Positions 1-10,474 of a stretch of DNA of 60,000 bases are shown piece after piece. How positions within the stretch are numbered: the stretch's first letter is position 1; each line of letters begins with the position of its first letter. The notes beneath the pieces are model-generated. The model was not told the origin of the DNA. It saw only the letters and a list, made by a program, of their open reading frames with translations, and made no database searches. The position numbers and the translations under genes were made by a program. The DNA is from Cryptomeria japonica (lineage: Eukaryota > Streptophyta > Pinopsida > Cupressales > Cupressaceae), in NCBI RefSeq assembly GCF_030272615.1, contig NC_081414.1, positions 664,981,938-665,041,937 of the forward strand, written 5' to 3'.

Positions 1-1810
1 ATGAATCATTGCATAGTATTATGAATAAGTTATTGGAACAAAATGTGCTTACTCTTCCTCCTATAAGGCAAATAGATCCTGCAAAGATTAATTCACCCTA
101 TTTTGATAACAAATCTTTTTGTCAATTTCATCGACAACCTGGGCATGATACTGAAAAATGTTTTGCTTTAAAGGGTAAAATTCAAGATTTGATTGATAAT
201 AATAATATCTTTGTTTTTGGAGTGAATGATAAAGGCAATACATCTGTAGCTCCTCCTAACCAAAATCTTCAGATTTTTACTGATCCATTACCTTCTCATA
301 CCTCTAATGCGATTGAGACTAATGATTCCTCTTTCTCATCTGATGGTCTTGTGTCTATGACTTCAAATGTGATTAACTTTGTAGAGTACCAAGAAAACCC
401 TAAAGAACCTTCCATCACATTTGATTCTAGTGAAACTATCAGGGCACCTGATGGTCCTTTATATATAGTTGCCAAAGTCAAGAATACACCTTGTCGTGGA
501 GTGCTTATTGATCCTTCTTGCATGGTTAATGTTATTACTAAAGAATTTCTTTTTACTTTGCAATTAAATCAAGTGGTCAATGACAAAACAGATGTGGTTG
601 TGAAATTATTTGATGCATTTTCTTCTCCTGCAATTGGTTCTATTACATTACCTATTGAGGTCCATAACAAGTCCCTTGATGTGAACTTTGCTATTATTCC
701 TTCATCCGAACAATTTCGTGTGAAGCTAGGCTATCCTTGGCTATCTTCCATGAAAGCTATTGCTTCTCCTATTCATAAGTGTTTGAAATTTCCCCATAAT
801 GGTGAAGTTGTTACTGCCAATCATAGTCTCTTTAAACCAGCTGAAAGAACTTCTAGCGTTCCTATTGATTATTTTTGGCCTAAACAATTCCAATCTCTTC
901 CTCCACGAAGTGATCATCTTTTCAAATCTTATCAAAAGTGGAAAACAGATATGATCCTATCTCTAAGTGAACATAGAACACCCAAACTTGATATTCCTAT
1001 CGTTCTTGAGAAGGAAGTTCTTCCTTTGAAAGATAAAACTAATGTCTTTCCTCAAGAAGGTTCCCAACCCATCCCTATGGATGTGACTATGTCTACGCCT
1101 AATAAACTTTCTAAAAGTAGACCTATACCTCCTCGTCATGATGGACTTGGTCTTCTTCCTAAACCAAATATTCCTCCTTTATACGGAGCAGTTCCTCCTC
1201 CTTCTTTTTATAGAGAGAAGAGACCTTCCTCTTCTCCTATTATCCAGCCTAAGAGACCACAACCTAGACACCCAAGTGATAAGGATGAGAACATTCCTCC
1301 TCCTCAATCTTTGCACTTCCTACTAAGACTAGACAAAATCATTCTGCACGTGAACACCGACGAAAGCGTCGTCTTAGAGCTCAAGCAGCTGCTTCTCAAA
1401 CTTTGCAATCCCCAAAAACACCTTCAACAAGCATTATTCCATTTTCTCCAAAATCTCCTAAACATAAGATGCATGATGGTCTTGATCCTGTGCGAGTTAA
1501 AGACCCTATTTTTATAAATCTTAATGATGATATAGATGAAAATGTTATTCATGATGAAAATGTTACTTCTTTTCATTCTGATAGTGAATATGAATATGTT
1601 GATGTTGATAACCATTTATCTAACGAATTTTCTAAAGCACTTATCCTAGCTCCTAGACAAGAACAACGTGGCTTGGAACATGAACATAGCCCTTGTTTGG
1701 ATCTTGTGATAGCTCCATCTACTGTGTTGGATATTCCTCCTCTAGCGTGTTCCCTTCCTTCCCGAAACATTGATCAGCAAGATCGGGGGGTAGATGACGT
1801 GCTAGACTAG
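1..1810 (+). pseudogene. Gag-protease polyprotein of family A, copy 1 (partial, one frameshift)
   Basis: The frame of position 9 stays open to 1517. It carries a knuckle (CQFHRQPGHDTEKC, residues 38-51 counted from the Met at 9), a retropepsin-like segment around residues 163-180 and a GYPW motif at 241, as in Tat-type proteases. The expected D-S/T-G catalytic triplet reads D-P-S here (Asp at residue 168), and the full copy at 11203-14670 has the same triplet, so this is a family trait rather than local damage. A proline-rich stretch follows. Comparison with the other copy shows a 1-bp deletion near 1311-1317. The true C-terminus continues in the frame open at 1403-1810, acidic and ending in VDDVLD. 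The N-terminal capsid part is off-window. It is unlikely to yield a full protein as it stands. Confidence 0.85.
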
Positions 1811-2528
1811 TTACATTAGCATAGCAGATTCTCTCCTCCTCTCTTTTGTTACTTCTTCTATGTGTTATTCTCATTCTTCTATTTGTTGTCCTTAGTGTTG
1901 TCTACTTGAGGACGATGAAAAGCATTGAGATCTCTTTTGGTCTCTCTCATGTTGACTCAAAAGACACGTGTTCCCTTCTTCTAGGTGACCTTCCTTGATT
2001 GGGGAATGAAGAACAATTATGCATACATACATATGATATACATGAATTATCATACAACATACTGACCCTGAGGAAAGCGAAGTCACCTTGTGCTTTGTGT
2101 TTTGTGTCTATTATCCTTGGGTTTATCTCACACTTGGGGGCTAAATCCTTGTGATAACGTGCTCCTTTCCCTTCTCATGTATCACTACCTTAAAGCAATC
2201 ACCCCCGTTGAGGCGTGTGCGATCGCTTTAATGTAGGGGGCATACACCCTGTCTATTCCTTCAGGATACTTGAAAATTTCTTGGCGAACTTAGCTTTGCC
2301 TTGAAAATTTTCGGTATTTCTCTTGCATGACTCATAGTGAGGGAACCTTACTACTGACAGTCATGGTTCTCCCTCGTGATCTTCCCTTTTACTTTGTCAA
2401 TTGAAGTTGTAAGATCCTTAGTCCACTCGGGGCTTGGTGTGTCTTGCCTCCTTGACGTAGTGAAAGTCTTTCAATGATTGTTTCCTTGTACTTTACCGGA
2501 AGTATGAGTGTACGCTTATACTCCCGCT
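1811..2528 (+). other. Family A 3' non-coding tail
   Basis: Between the polyprotein stop and the polypurine tract there is no long frame. The stretch is conserved, inverted, at 10475-11202, including a run that includes CACTTGGGGGCTAAA, so it is a genuine part of the element. It holds no pol domain. Confidence 0.7.
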
Positions 2529-2543
2529 AAAGTCGGGGCTAAA
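2529..2543 (+). promoter_or_regulatory. Polypurine tract, family A copy 1
   Basis: AAAGTCGGGGCTAAA lies directly before the LTR start TG at 2544. The other copy has AAAGTGGGGGCTAAA at the same place, so this is the plus-strand primer site. Confidence 0.75.
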
Positions 2544-2716
2544 TGTAGCATCCTAAAATTGTGACACTTGCAATTTCGACCACATTTGGGTCTTCACGAT
2601 GCCGACGCAACACTGAACCTGAATGGAGACCCCGAAACTTGTCCATGACATAAAAAACTGCATTTTCTTGCACCCTGGCCTGATCCTCCTTGCACCCTGC
2701 TATCCCGGGAGGTGGG

Positions 2717-2810
2717 ACCAGAGTGCCCAGCGCCCTAGTCCTTCAGGACCAGGGTGCCCAGCGCCCTGGTCCTTCAGGACCAGGGTGCCCAGCGCCCTGG
2801 TCCCTGGCCC
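2717..2810 (+). repeat. 31-bp GC-rich minisatellite inside LTR A
   Basis: Three head-to-tail copies of a unit containing GTGCCCAGCGCCCTGGTCC followed by TTCAGGACCAGG. CCTGGTCC and GGACCAGG are complementary, so each unit can fold. The A2 LTRs have fewer or altered copies (10226-10290 and 16806-16885). Confidence 0.8.
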
Positions 2811-2926
2811 TATTTTGGGCCCAATCTCTTTTGGGACCTCGGGTCTTTTAGTTTGCAATTTGGAAAATAACCTTTCCTGGTCGGCCTAAGGTCGGAAAAA
2901 TCAGTCTATCAACCCTAATTGGCAAG

Positions 2927-2934
2927 TATATAAA
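2927..2934 (+). promoter_or_regulatory. TATA box of LTR A
   Basis: TATATAAA in a context (GGCAAG before, CTACAT after) conserved in all three family A LTRs. It is the likely core promoter for element transcription; the start site was not determined. Confidence 0.6.
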
Positions 2935-3407
2935 CTACATTTCCTCTCCCATTTTGGTAAGATGAAAAAAAAGGTGGAAGCGATACTCAAACATTCAAGC
3001 ATTCAAGAATTCAAGCATTCCTTCAAGCAATTGATCATTCTAAGTCTCCATTCAAGGCTAAGTGTTGCATTCAAGACAAGGATTCAACCATTGAAGAGGA
3101 GATCACATACTATATACAACATACAACATACAACAACATCTACATCCTTCGCATGTAAGAATACAAGCATTCTTACAACAAGGTACTAGTACTTGTTTTA
3201 CATTACAATCATTTACATTTATAGCATTTCTCATTTTTTGGTTAATTCCAAAACCGGGGTTTGACCTAAGGGCAAACCCCTAATCCCTAACCCCCCAATC
3301 ATCTTCTCTTTTCTGTGTGTAGGTTGCAGGTACGCGGCTGTAATCGAAGATCTGGAATCCTTGTGCAGAGACGAACAAATCCCCCTTCGTTTCGCGGATT
3401 TTTCGGA

Positions 3408-3437
3408 GGACCGTGTGCACGCCGGGCGCCATCGTCC
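3408..3437 (+). repeat. Conserved 8-bp-stem hairpin module (LTR copy)
   Basis: GGACCGTG (3408-3415) and CATCGTCC (3430-3437) flank a 14-nt loop that begins TGCAC. Seven of eight positions can pair if G-U is counted. The same module is in the A2 LTRs and twice in the A2 leader. Confidence 0.7.
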
Positions 3438-3806
3438 CATCAACTTTCGCTCAAATTTGCAGGACAGCGCCATCTCGACATTTTACTGCTAATTCCAGGT
3501 CCGCAGCTTCATCCTATATCCCTATCTCTATTTATAAGTGAATCTTTCTCACTTTCTATGCACTCCTAGCTTGATCCTTCTATCAACATTCTTTACAAAA
3601 GAGGGTAGCCTTGCGGTATTAACCCTTGAAACTCATTTAGAATCCAATCTTGCATTGTGTGGGATTGGATCTTGTGGGTTTCAACCCCTCTTTTGAATGT
3701 AAAGTCTCCCCTAAGTGAAAACCGTCAACCCTAGTGATCCTCCTTCCCCTCTCCTCAGAGTGGTGGGGGGAACACTTGGGGTTCGCTCGCGATTTTCTGC
3801 TTTACA

Positions 3807-3919
3807 ATAATTAATTATATGCACCTAAAGTTAGCTTAAGTGTAAAAGAGATAAAGGGAACTTAAATAATTAAACAAAGAATGTTTAATTAATCAAGTAA
3901 ATACCCAAATACTCTAACA
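3807..3919 (-). repeat. Truncated 3' LTR of element B1
   Basis: On the minus strand it begins TGTTAGAGTATTTGGG at 3919 and is cut after 113 bp by the LTR of A1. The continuation of this LTR should lie left of A1, outside the window. Confidence 0.8.
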
Positions 3920-3930
3920 CCTACCCTTAA
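3920..3930 (-). promoter_or_regulatory. Polypurine tract of element B1
   Basis: Minus-strand TTAAGGGTAGG directly precedes the LTR start TGTTAGAG. B2 has TTAAGGGGGG at the matching place (ends 8545). Confidence 0.65.
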
Positions 3931-5924
3931 GCTAGACTTAGGGAGAAGCTAAAACCTAGAACAACTACTGAAAGCAATAAAGATGGGTCCCGGCAACAAG
4001 GCCTGATCAGGTACCCAAATACAATGAAATCTCTATGAAACAGAGACAAAGGAGAAAACCCAGTGGGAAAAAACTCCTCTCCAAAAAGAGATAAAAGAAC
4101 ACCACTGAAGCATGAAGAACATGCAAACTCTATCGAAGAATAACTGTTGATCTAAAGAACATCCACTGAACTAGAACATGACCAGGTAGAGAAGACTGTA
4201 ATCTGCATGAGTGTCCTCAAATGACACTACTCGAATTAGGAGGCAAACAAGGCAAAAACAACTAAAATCAAAGATACAGATGGCATGAGAAACCAAAGCC
4301 TAAAGAGCTGATCAATCGAACCACGAAAGCATTAGAACCAATAGGATAAACCTCCCCATAATGTGAAAGTGGGAGAGGGACAGGAACACTGAAAAGGATA
4401 GCCAAAAACAACTGCATGACGAAGAACCAAGAACATCAAAGGTGCTGAGACACATCATCATGATTCGAATGTCATGGAAAGAACACTCACTTGACAAAGG
4501 AAGATGGAAAACAAAGCAAACATCAACCCCCTCATGGCACTTGATCAACAGTGCATGTACAACAAGACACAAGATATGCAAGATTCCAAGTAAACAATGC
4601 ATGATGGCACTTTATCTCAGTGCATTTGCATAATTACAAGCTACAATGATAAGAAGACTGGAAATAGAAATGAGAATCAAAACAGAGACACTCTACTCAG
4701 AAAAGAGATCCCAGGACCTGAAACAACAACGATATCCACTAGAGTGCTGAAAAGAAAAAACTGAATAAAATATGCATGGTGCAGAATCTGGTAAAAAAAC
4801 TCATTTTTCTGGAAAGTACACAGCACAAGCTTTCCAAAAATATAAAGTTTTTAAAAAACGGAGTTCGGATGCTCATTCTACGTCTCCCAGAGTACAAAAA
4901 AGAGACCTCACTTTGACTGTAAAAAACCACAGTCAAACAGAAAAATTGGAAAAATATACCAACACCATGAGGTCGGCCTCGGAACCAGCTTTCTGACGCC
5001 TATTCATTCTCGAAAAAATGACTCCGTATGCCCAAGATAGGGCCAAAAAACCAAACCCCCCCTGAAAAAGCCAAAAAAGGGGGTCTAGTTACTTGTTGGT
5101 GGTTCGGTGGCCAGTGGGTGGCGCATCGGTGGCGGCCGGGCGGAGCTTCGGTGGCTGGGCGGCGGCCTGGTGGCAGAGTGGTGGCCGGCTGGAAAAAAAG
5201 CCAGGGAGCCGAAGCGGCAGCTGGGAACTGAGCGGCGAGTTGGGCCCGCAGACAGGCGAGGGCCGCAGGCGACGATGGAAGGCGGCGGGCGCAGGGAGTG
5301 GTGGCGGCCGGGGAGAGGAGCAGCGGGCGGCGGCTGGCGGGGAGAAGCGGTGGCTAGCGGGAGCGGACAGTGGTCGGCGGGCAGAAGCGACCGGCGGGGG
5401 CCAGAGTCTGTAGCCAACGAGGGCCGGGGAGGAATGCCGGAAAGGGCCGCAGAGGCCGGACTGACAGGTCTGATAGGCCTATCAGTCCGGTACCCTGCGG
5501 TATCCCCAAACCCCAAAAAAAATCTTTCCCAAAAAAAAATTTTTTTTCTTAAAAAGAAACAAACACCTCCTTTTTTTTTCGCTTTTTTTTTTAATTTTTT
5601 TTTAAAAGCAAATTTCGGCCTGCATGCCGTAAAAAGGCAAATTTTTTATTTTTTTGAAATTTTTTTCTCGATCTGCGTACCAAGGTCGTACGGCCTGGAT
5701 CTGAGAAAAAAAATGCTCCCAAAGGCTCAGGAACCAAAATAGGTCAAATTTTATATGACCATAGGGGTTTTTGGGCCTTCTGAGCATGATGGTGAGGTCC
5801 GTTTAGGCCCAAAGTGCTCAGAAAAAAAGCTCAAACCTTAGGTACATAAAAAAATTCCTGAAACCCCAAATCTTCTTCCAAAGCCAAAAATCTCAAAACA
5901 AGAACAAGTAGCTGCAGATCTGAT
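3931..5924 (-). other. Non-coding interior of element B1
   Basis: The part from about 4900 down to 3931 (read on the minus strand) aligns by eye with 7435-8545 of B2, with many substitutions but a conserved order of words such as GCAAATGCACTGAGATAAAG. No gag, protease or polymerase motif appears on either strand. It also contains a GC-rich island (5085-5470) and poly-A/T-rich runs around 5510-5670. Confidence 0.65.
5085..5470. other. GC-rich island inside element B1
   Basis: A G/C-rich, GGCGG- and CGGCGG-rich block stands out from AT-rich surroundings. Both strands carry open frames (minus 5085-5516, plus 5107-5742), but these are low-complexity Arg/Pro/Gly/Ala sequences without a recognised motif. 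It could be a captured host fragment or an expanded GC-rich repeat. Confidence 0.5.
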
Positions 5925-5936
5925 GCTTTGATACCA
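5925..5936 (-). promoter_or_regulatory. tRNA primer-binding site of element B1
   Basis: Minus-strand TGGTATCAAAGC adjoins the inner end of the 5' LTR. It differs by one base from TGGTATCAGAGC, the site complementary to initiator-Met tRNA that plant Ty1/copia elements use. Confidence 0.7.
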
Positions 5937-6305
5937 TATAGGAGTTGAGAAAATACAACACCACAGGAGCTTGAAGATCTTCTACAAGCCAAATAACCTG
6001 TTACAAGGAGAAGAAATGAAGCAAAATCTGAAGAACATACAAAAAATAGAGAATATGCTCAAAAAGAGAGAGCCCAATATTCACAAAAATATGTAATGTG
6101 ATTCTTTCAATGAAAAGAAAGAACTCAACCTTTAATAGGTCAAGAAACCCTAAAAAGGCAAAACCTAGGTTTGCACATAATAATTAATTAAAATAATTAA
6201 TTATATGCACCTAAAGTTAGCTTAAGTGTAAAAGAGATAAAGGGAACTTAAATAATTAAACAAAGAATGTTTAATTAATCAAGTAAATACCCGAATACTC
6301 TAACA
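5937..6305 (-). repeat. 5' LTR of element B1 (about 369 bp)
   Basis: On the minus strand it starts TGTTAGAG at 6305 and ends TCCTATA before the primer site. The B2 LTR ends similarly (TCTAATA). The last bases are not the canonical CA, so the inner boundary is inferred from the primer site and the B2 comparison. Confidence 0.75.
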
Positions 6306-7395
6306 GTCATTGTATGAGGATTGGTTTAGATTGTTTTGGCGTGTTTGTTTGATTGTCTAGGGAATGAGGAAAGTGGATTGCATCTAATGCAAAGCACATG
6401 ATGAGTTACAAGTTCGATGAAGTGGTGATCATGGAGCGATTGGAATTTTCTTGAAGAATGTGTATAGATTGCTATGTAAATCCAACGGTCACACTTGAAC
6501 CGATTTGTTTGTAATCTCTATGAGAGAATTAGGTTTTTGTTATGTTACTGACCTAATTGATTTGTATTTAAGGTTGGTGAAGTTGTTTTGTAAAAGGTGT
6601 TGGTAGAAATTAGTTGAGTTGTGTGGTTGCCTAACCGGAGAATGAATCTATAGTTTGTGTAAAGGTAGATTGAAGCTTAAAAGGATCTGATTAAGAAAAT
6701 GTAGTGCTATTCAGATAGATCAAGAAAAACCTATTATCTTCTAACAATTACAACAGAGGTGAAATCCCCTAACCGGGTAATCTCTAACAAGCTTGAAAAA
6801 TTCTTAAATCTTCTGACAAGGTGGTCCATTAGCTTGGATTCTCAAATCCTCTACCGAGGTTACTCCTAACAGGTATTTTATTTTTATCAAGGCATTTGTA
6901 AATCCTTTAACCTGGTGATTCCTAATAGGATCAGTTCTTAACATGACTTATTGTAAAATCTTTAATAGGCTTGGCTCCTAACAAGGCAAACTTCAGAAGA
7001 GTTTAGATAGCTATCTTGTGAGTCTCATCTCACCGTGGTTTTTACCTATTTGGGTTTTTCACGTATAAACATTTGTGTCATGTGGTAAATGTTTTTGTGG
7101 CTATGATCTTATTTTTTGATTTGATTAACTACTTAACTATTCTGATAAGGCATGATTACTGGAAGCATTGATAGATGTAGTGTATTGATATATGATTAAG
7201 CATTTGGATATTTACAAGATTGAAGTTGTTCACTGTTAAGTTGCTATAAAAATCAACTGGTATTCTTATGAGTATTGATCTTGACAGAGTTATTTTATTA
7301 ATAAGTTTATTTTGTGTGATTGACTTTGATTTTGAGAAGTTTGTATCATTTTTTCAGTTTACTGATTCACCCCCCTTCCCCCTCTCAGTAATCTA
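6306..7395 (+). repeat. SIRE-like LTR fragment or solo LTR
   Basis: No coding frame. The right end (7355-7395: ACTGATTCACCCCCC then CTCTCAGTA) and the ACCGTGGTTTTTACC / TTTTTCACGTATAAA words near 7030-7065 resemble the 3' part of the element C LTRs (46380-46609 and 52190-52417). It abuts B1 on the left and B2 on the right. Exact ends and a target duplication could not be set. Confidence 0.5.
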
Positions 7396-8874
7396 TGGGA
7401 TACTTATTATTTCATCATACCATCACATTTTTGCACTCTGAGAGACATAACTTGATCATCCGAACTTTTTTTTCCAAAAACTTTATATTGTTTGAAAGTT
7501 TGTTCTGTGTACTTTCCAACCATATGAGTCTTCTTTCTAGATTATTCTCAAAGTATATTTTATTCATTATTTTTTCTTTTCATCACTCTAGTGAATATCT
7601 TGTATGTTTTTGGTCCTAGGATCTCTTTCTTTGAGTATGATGTCTCATCTTTGGTTGTTCTTTCTATTTCTAGTCTTTTGTCTCTTCTGATCATTGTAGC
7701 ATTTTATTTATGCAAATGCACTGAGATAAAGTGCCATCATGCATTTTATACTTGGGATCTTGCACATCTTGTGCCTTACTGTACATGCACTACTTATAAA
7801 GTGCCATATAGGGGTTGATTTTTTCCTTTGTTTGCCATCTACCTTTGTCACGTGAGTGCTCCTTCCATGATATTTGCCTCATGATGTGTGTCAAGTGAGT
7901 GTTCCTTCCATGACACTATGTACTTTCTCTGCACCTTCGATGTTCCTAGTTCTTCATCATGCAGTTCTTGTTGGCTATTCTTTTCAATGTACATGTCCCT
8001 CTCCCTTTTCAGCATTATGGGGAGGTTTGTCCTATTGTTCTAATTCTTCCTTGGTTCAATTGATTATCTCTTTAGGATTTGGTGTTTCATGCCATCTGTA
8101 TCTTCGAGTTCAGTTGTTTGCCTTTGTTTACCATCTGATTCGAGTAGTTTCATTTGAGGGTACTCATGTAGATTATAGTCTTCTCTACCTTGTCATGTTC
8201 TATTTCAATGGAGGTTCTTCTGATCAGCAGTTACTCTTCGACAGTGTTCGCAGTTATTTCATGCTTCAGTGGTGTTCTTCTTTCTCTTTTTTTGTTCCTA
8301 TCTTCTAGAACACTCTTGTTTGGAGGCTTCTTAGTCCTTCGCTTGAGCTTTCATCTCTTTTTGGAGAGTATTTTTGTTCTCAGAGGGTTTTCTTCTTTTT
8401 CTCCACTTTACAGAGATTTTTATTGTACATGGGTACATCATCAAGCTTAGTTGTCAAGACCCATTATTGCTTTCCTGCATTTTTCACTTATTTTTTTAGT
8501 CCTTAGTTGTTTTTTAGCTACTCCCTAACTTCATCTTAAGGGGGGTGTTAGAGTAGTCTTTTATTAGCTAATAATTATTTATTTAATTATTAGTCTATTA
8601 TACTCTATGCTTAAGCTAAACTTAGGAATCTTATAATTCTTTAGGGTTTTCTCCTTCAGGATTTCGAGTATCCTTTTGTAAGGATTGTCTCTTTGTATTT
8701 TCATAACAACTGTAATTATTGAATTACATTCTTGTTGCACAATAAATATGACTCCTCTTTTCTGGATCTCTGAAGTCTTGCCTCCATATCTTTTTTGCTT
8801 CTCTCCTTCTGTGATAGGTTTGCATGTAGGCGATCTTCGGGAGCTGTAGAGTTGATTTTTCCTCAAGTCTAATA
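7396..8874 (+). mobile_element. Family B element, copy 2 (5'-truncated)
   Basis: Plus-strand relative of B1: interior similarity from about 7435, polypurine tract ending at 8545, LTR 8546-8874. The 5' LTR and first part of the interior are missing; the SIRE-like fragment adjoins instead. Open frames such as 7874-8308 are Cys/Phe/Ser-rich and not conserved in B1, so they are not genes. Confidence 0.7.
8546..8874 (+). repeat. 3' LTR of element B2 (about 329 bp)
   Basis: Starts TGTTAGAGTAG after TTAAGGGGGG and ends near TCTAATA. Its last 40 bp align with the end of the B1 LTR (GATCTTC...GTTG...TTTTC...CAA). It is diverged overall from B1, so the two copies belong to different subfamilies or ages. 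Confidence 0.65.
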
Positions 8875-9226
8875 TGAACATGTATGAAGATGAGAACATG
8901 GTTCAGGTAGAATTGTTTTATCTCTTCGACTTTGCTAGAATAGATGAGAATATCACATACCACATTAGAATTTATAATCTACATCTTGCAAAGATATACG
9001 ATTTAAATAACTTTATTTGAGTGTTTGTTTAAATTGGAATGATGAATTTGGAATGAGTAGTTTTAATTGACATTACTTTAATTCAAAGAAAGATTGATTT
9101 AAATGTTTTTCAATGATTATACATGTATTTTGATGTTTTTATGTGCATCTTGTGAAATGGATTAAATTTTGTGCTTATATTTCCACTTCTTGATTTTTAG
9201 ATAATGATATATATAAACATATATAT
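8875..9226 (+). repeat. Repeat R copy 1, left part
   Basis: Matches 44432-44790 nearly word for word (for example GAACATGGTTCAGGTAGA). It is cut at 9226 by element A2 and resumes at 17055. No coding content. Confidence 0.8.
9222..9226. repeat. Target-site duplicate of A2, left copy (TATAT)
   Basis: TATAT precedes the A2 LTR, and TATAT at 17055-17059 follows the other LTR. A 5-bp duplication is expected for Ty3/Ty1 integration. The AT-repeat context makes the exact phase ambiguous by a dinucleotide. Confidence 0.75.
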
Positions 9227-9594
9227 TGTAAAGCAGAAAATCGCGAGCGAACCCTAAGTGTTCCCCCCACCACTCTGAGGAGAGGGGAAGGAGGTCACTA
9301 CGGTTGATGGTTTTCACTTAGGGGAGACTTTATATTCAAAAGAGGGGTTGAAACCCACAAGATCCAATCCCACACAAGGCAAGATTGGATTCTAAATGAG
9401 TTTCAAGGGTTAAGACAGCAAGGCTACCCTCTTTTGTAAAGAATGTAGATAGAAGGATTAAGCTAGGAATGCATAGAAAGTGAGAAAGATTCACTTATAA
9501 ACTGAGATAGGGATATAGGATGAAGCTGCGGACCTGGAATTAGCAGTAAAATGTTGAGATGGCACTGTCCTGCAAATTTGAGTGAAAGTTGACG

Positions 9595-9624
9595 GGACGA
9601 TGGCGCCCGGCATGCACACGGTCC
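9595..9624 (-). repeat. Hairpin module, A2 3' LTR copy
   Basis: Plus-strand GGACGATG (9595-9602) and CACGGTCC (9617-9624) enclose 14 nt. Same module as 3408-3437. Confidence 0.65.
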
Positions 9625-10100
9625 TCCGAAAAATCCGCGAAATGAAGGAGGATCTGTTCGTCTCTGCACAAGGATTCCAGATCTTCAATTACAGCCACAT
9701 ACCTGCAACCTACACACAGAAAAGAGAGGACGATTGGGGGGTTAGGGATTAGGGGTTTGCCCTTAGGTCAAACCCCGGTTTTGGAATTAACCAAGAAATG
9801 AGAAATGCTGTAAATGTAAATGATTGTAATGTAAAACAAGTACTAGTACCTTGTTGTAAGAATGTTTGTATTCTTACATGCGAAGGTGTAGATGTTGTAT
9901 GTGGTATGTGATCTCCTCTTAAATGGTTGAATCCTTTGTCTTGAATGCAACACTTAGCCTTGAATGGAGACTTAGAATGCTCAATTGCTTGAAGAAATGC
10001 TTGAATGCTTGAATACTTGAATGTTTGAATGTCGCTTCCGCGTTTTGTACACATATGTCCTTCCTCTTTTCATCCACCAAAATGGGAGAGGAAAATGTAG

Positions 10101-10108
10101 TTTATATA
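10101..10108 (-). promoter_or_regulatory. TATA box, A2 3' LTR
   Basis: TATATAAA on the minus strand in the conserved LTR A context. Confidence 0.55.
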
Positions 10109-10459
10109 CTTGCCAATTAGGGTTAGAAGACTGATTTTTCTGACCTTAGGCCGACCAAGAAACAATATTTTCCAATTTGCAAACTAAAAGACCCAAAGCC
10201 CCATAAGAGACCGGGCCCAAAATAGGGCCAGGGACCAGGGCGCTGGGCGCTCTAGTCCTGAAGGACCAGGGCGCTGGTGCTCTGGTCCCACCTCCCGGGA
10301 CAGCAGGGTGCAAGGAGGATCAGGCTAGGGTGCTGAAAAATGCAGTTTTTGATGTCATGGACAAGTTTCGGGGTCTCCATTCAGGTTCCATGTTGCGTCG
10401 CCATCGTGAAGACCCAAATGCGGTCGAAATTGCAAGTGTCACAATTTTAGGACGCTACA

Positions 10460-10474
10460 TTTAGCCCCCACTTT
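10460..10474 (-). promoter_or_regulatory. Polypurine tract of A2
   Basis: Minus-strand AAAGTGGGGGCTAAA adjoins the 3' LTR, matching A1 at 2529-2543. Confidence 0.75.

Larger units (their letters stand above)
1..3806 (+). mobile_element. Family A LTR retrotransposon, copy 1 (5' part outside window)
   Basis: This is the 3' portion of a Ty3-type element: gag-protease frame, non-coding tail, polypurine tract and one LTR that ends in CA at 3806. The same order, inverted, occurs in full at 9227-17054, which fixes the boundaries. No reverse transcriptase, RNase H or integrase lies between the protease region and the LTR, so the family would depend on enzymes supplied by a relative. The gag style (C-x2-H-x4-H-x4-C knuckle followed by a KxxIQDLID segment) resembles Tat-lineage elements such as D at the right end of the window. 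It ends inside the LTR of element B1; the base pairs after 3806 (ATAAT) would be one target-site duplicate, but the partner is off-window. Confidence 0.88.
2544..3806 (+). repeat. 3' LTR of family A copy 1 (1263 bp)
   Basis: It begins TGTAGCATCC and ends CTGCTTTACA. It matches, inverted, both LTRs of the full copy (9227-10459 and 15788-17054). It contains a 31-bp minisatellite (2717-2810), a TATA box (2927-2934), short tandem ATTCAAGC-type repeats around 2985-3020 and a 30-nt hairpin (3408-3437). Small open frames inside it are not coding. Confidence 0.92.
3807..6305 (-). mobile_element. Family B non-coding LTR element, copy 1 (Ty1-type primer site)
   Basis: On the minus strand: 5' LTR 6305-5937, primer site 5936-5925, about 2 kb of interior, polypurine tract, then a 3' LTR that is cut at 3807 by the inserted A1 element. 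The 113 bp shared by the two LTRs (3807-3919 and 6193-6305) differ at one visible position, so the insertion is young. The interior codes for nothing recognisable, so this is a non-autonomous element of the LARD/TRIM kind. A second member lies at 7396-8874. Confidence 0.8.
9227..10459 (-). repeat. 3' LTR of A2 (1233 bp)
   Basis: Plus-strand ends are TGTAAAGCAG and GACGCTACA, the inverse of the A1 LTR. It carries the TATA box (10101-10108 on the complementary strand), the hairpin at 9595-9624 and a shortened minisatellite near 10226-10290. Frames at 9463-9688 and 9749-10054 are shared LTR noise. Confidence 0.92.

Noticed and set aside
5085-5742. Overlapping frames on both strands in the GC-rich island as genes
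   Set aside because: Low-complexity Arg/Gly/Pro/Ala sequences in several frames at once, expected from GC-rich DNA with few stops. No conserved motif.
7874-8450. 144- and 86-residue frames in element B2
   Set aside because: The homologous part of B1 does not keep these frames; composition is Cys/Phe/Ser-rich as in random T-rich sequence.
9463-10054. Small frames in LTR A (also at 3231-3569 and 16024-16613)
   Set aside because: They recur only because the LTR recurs, overlap each other on both strands and show no domain.
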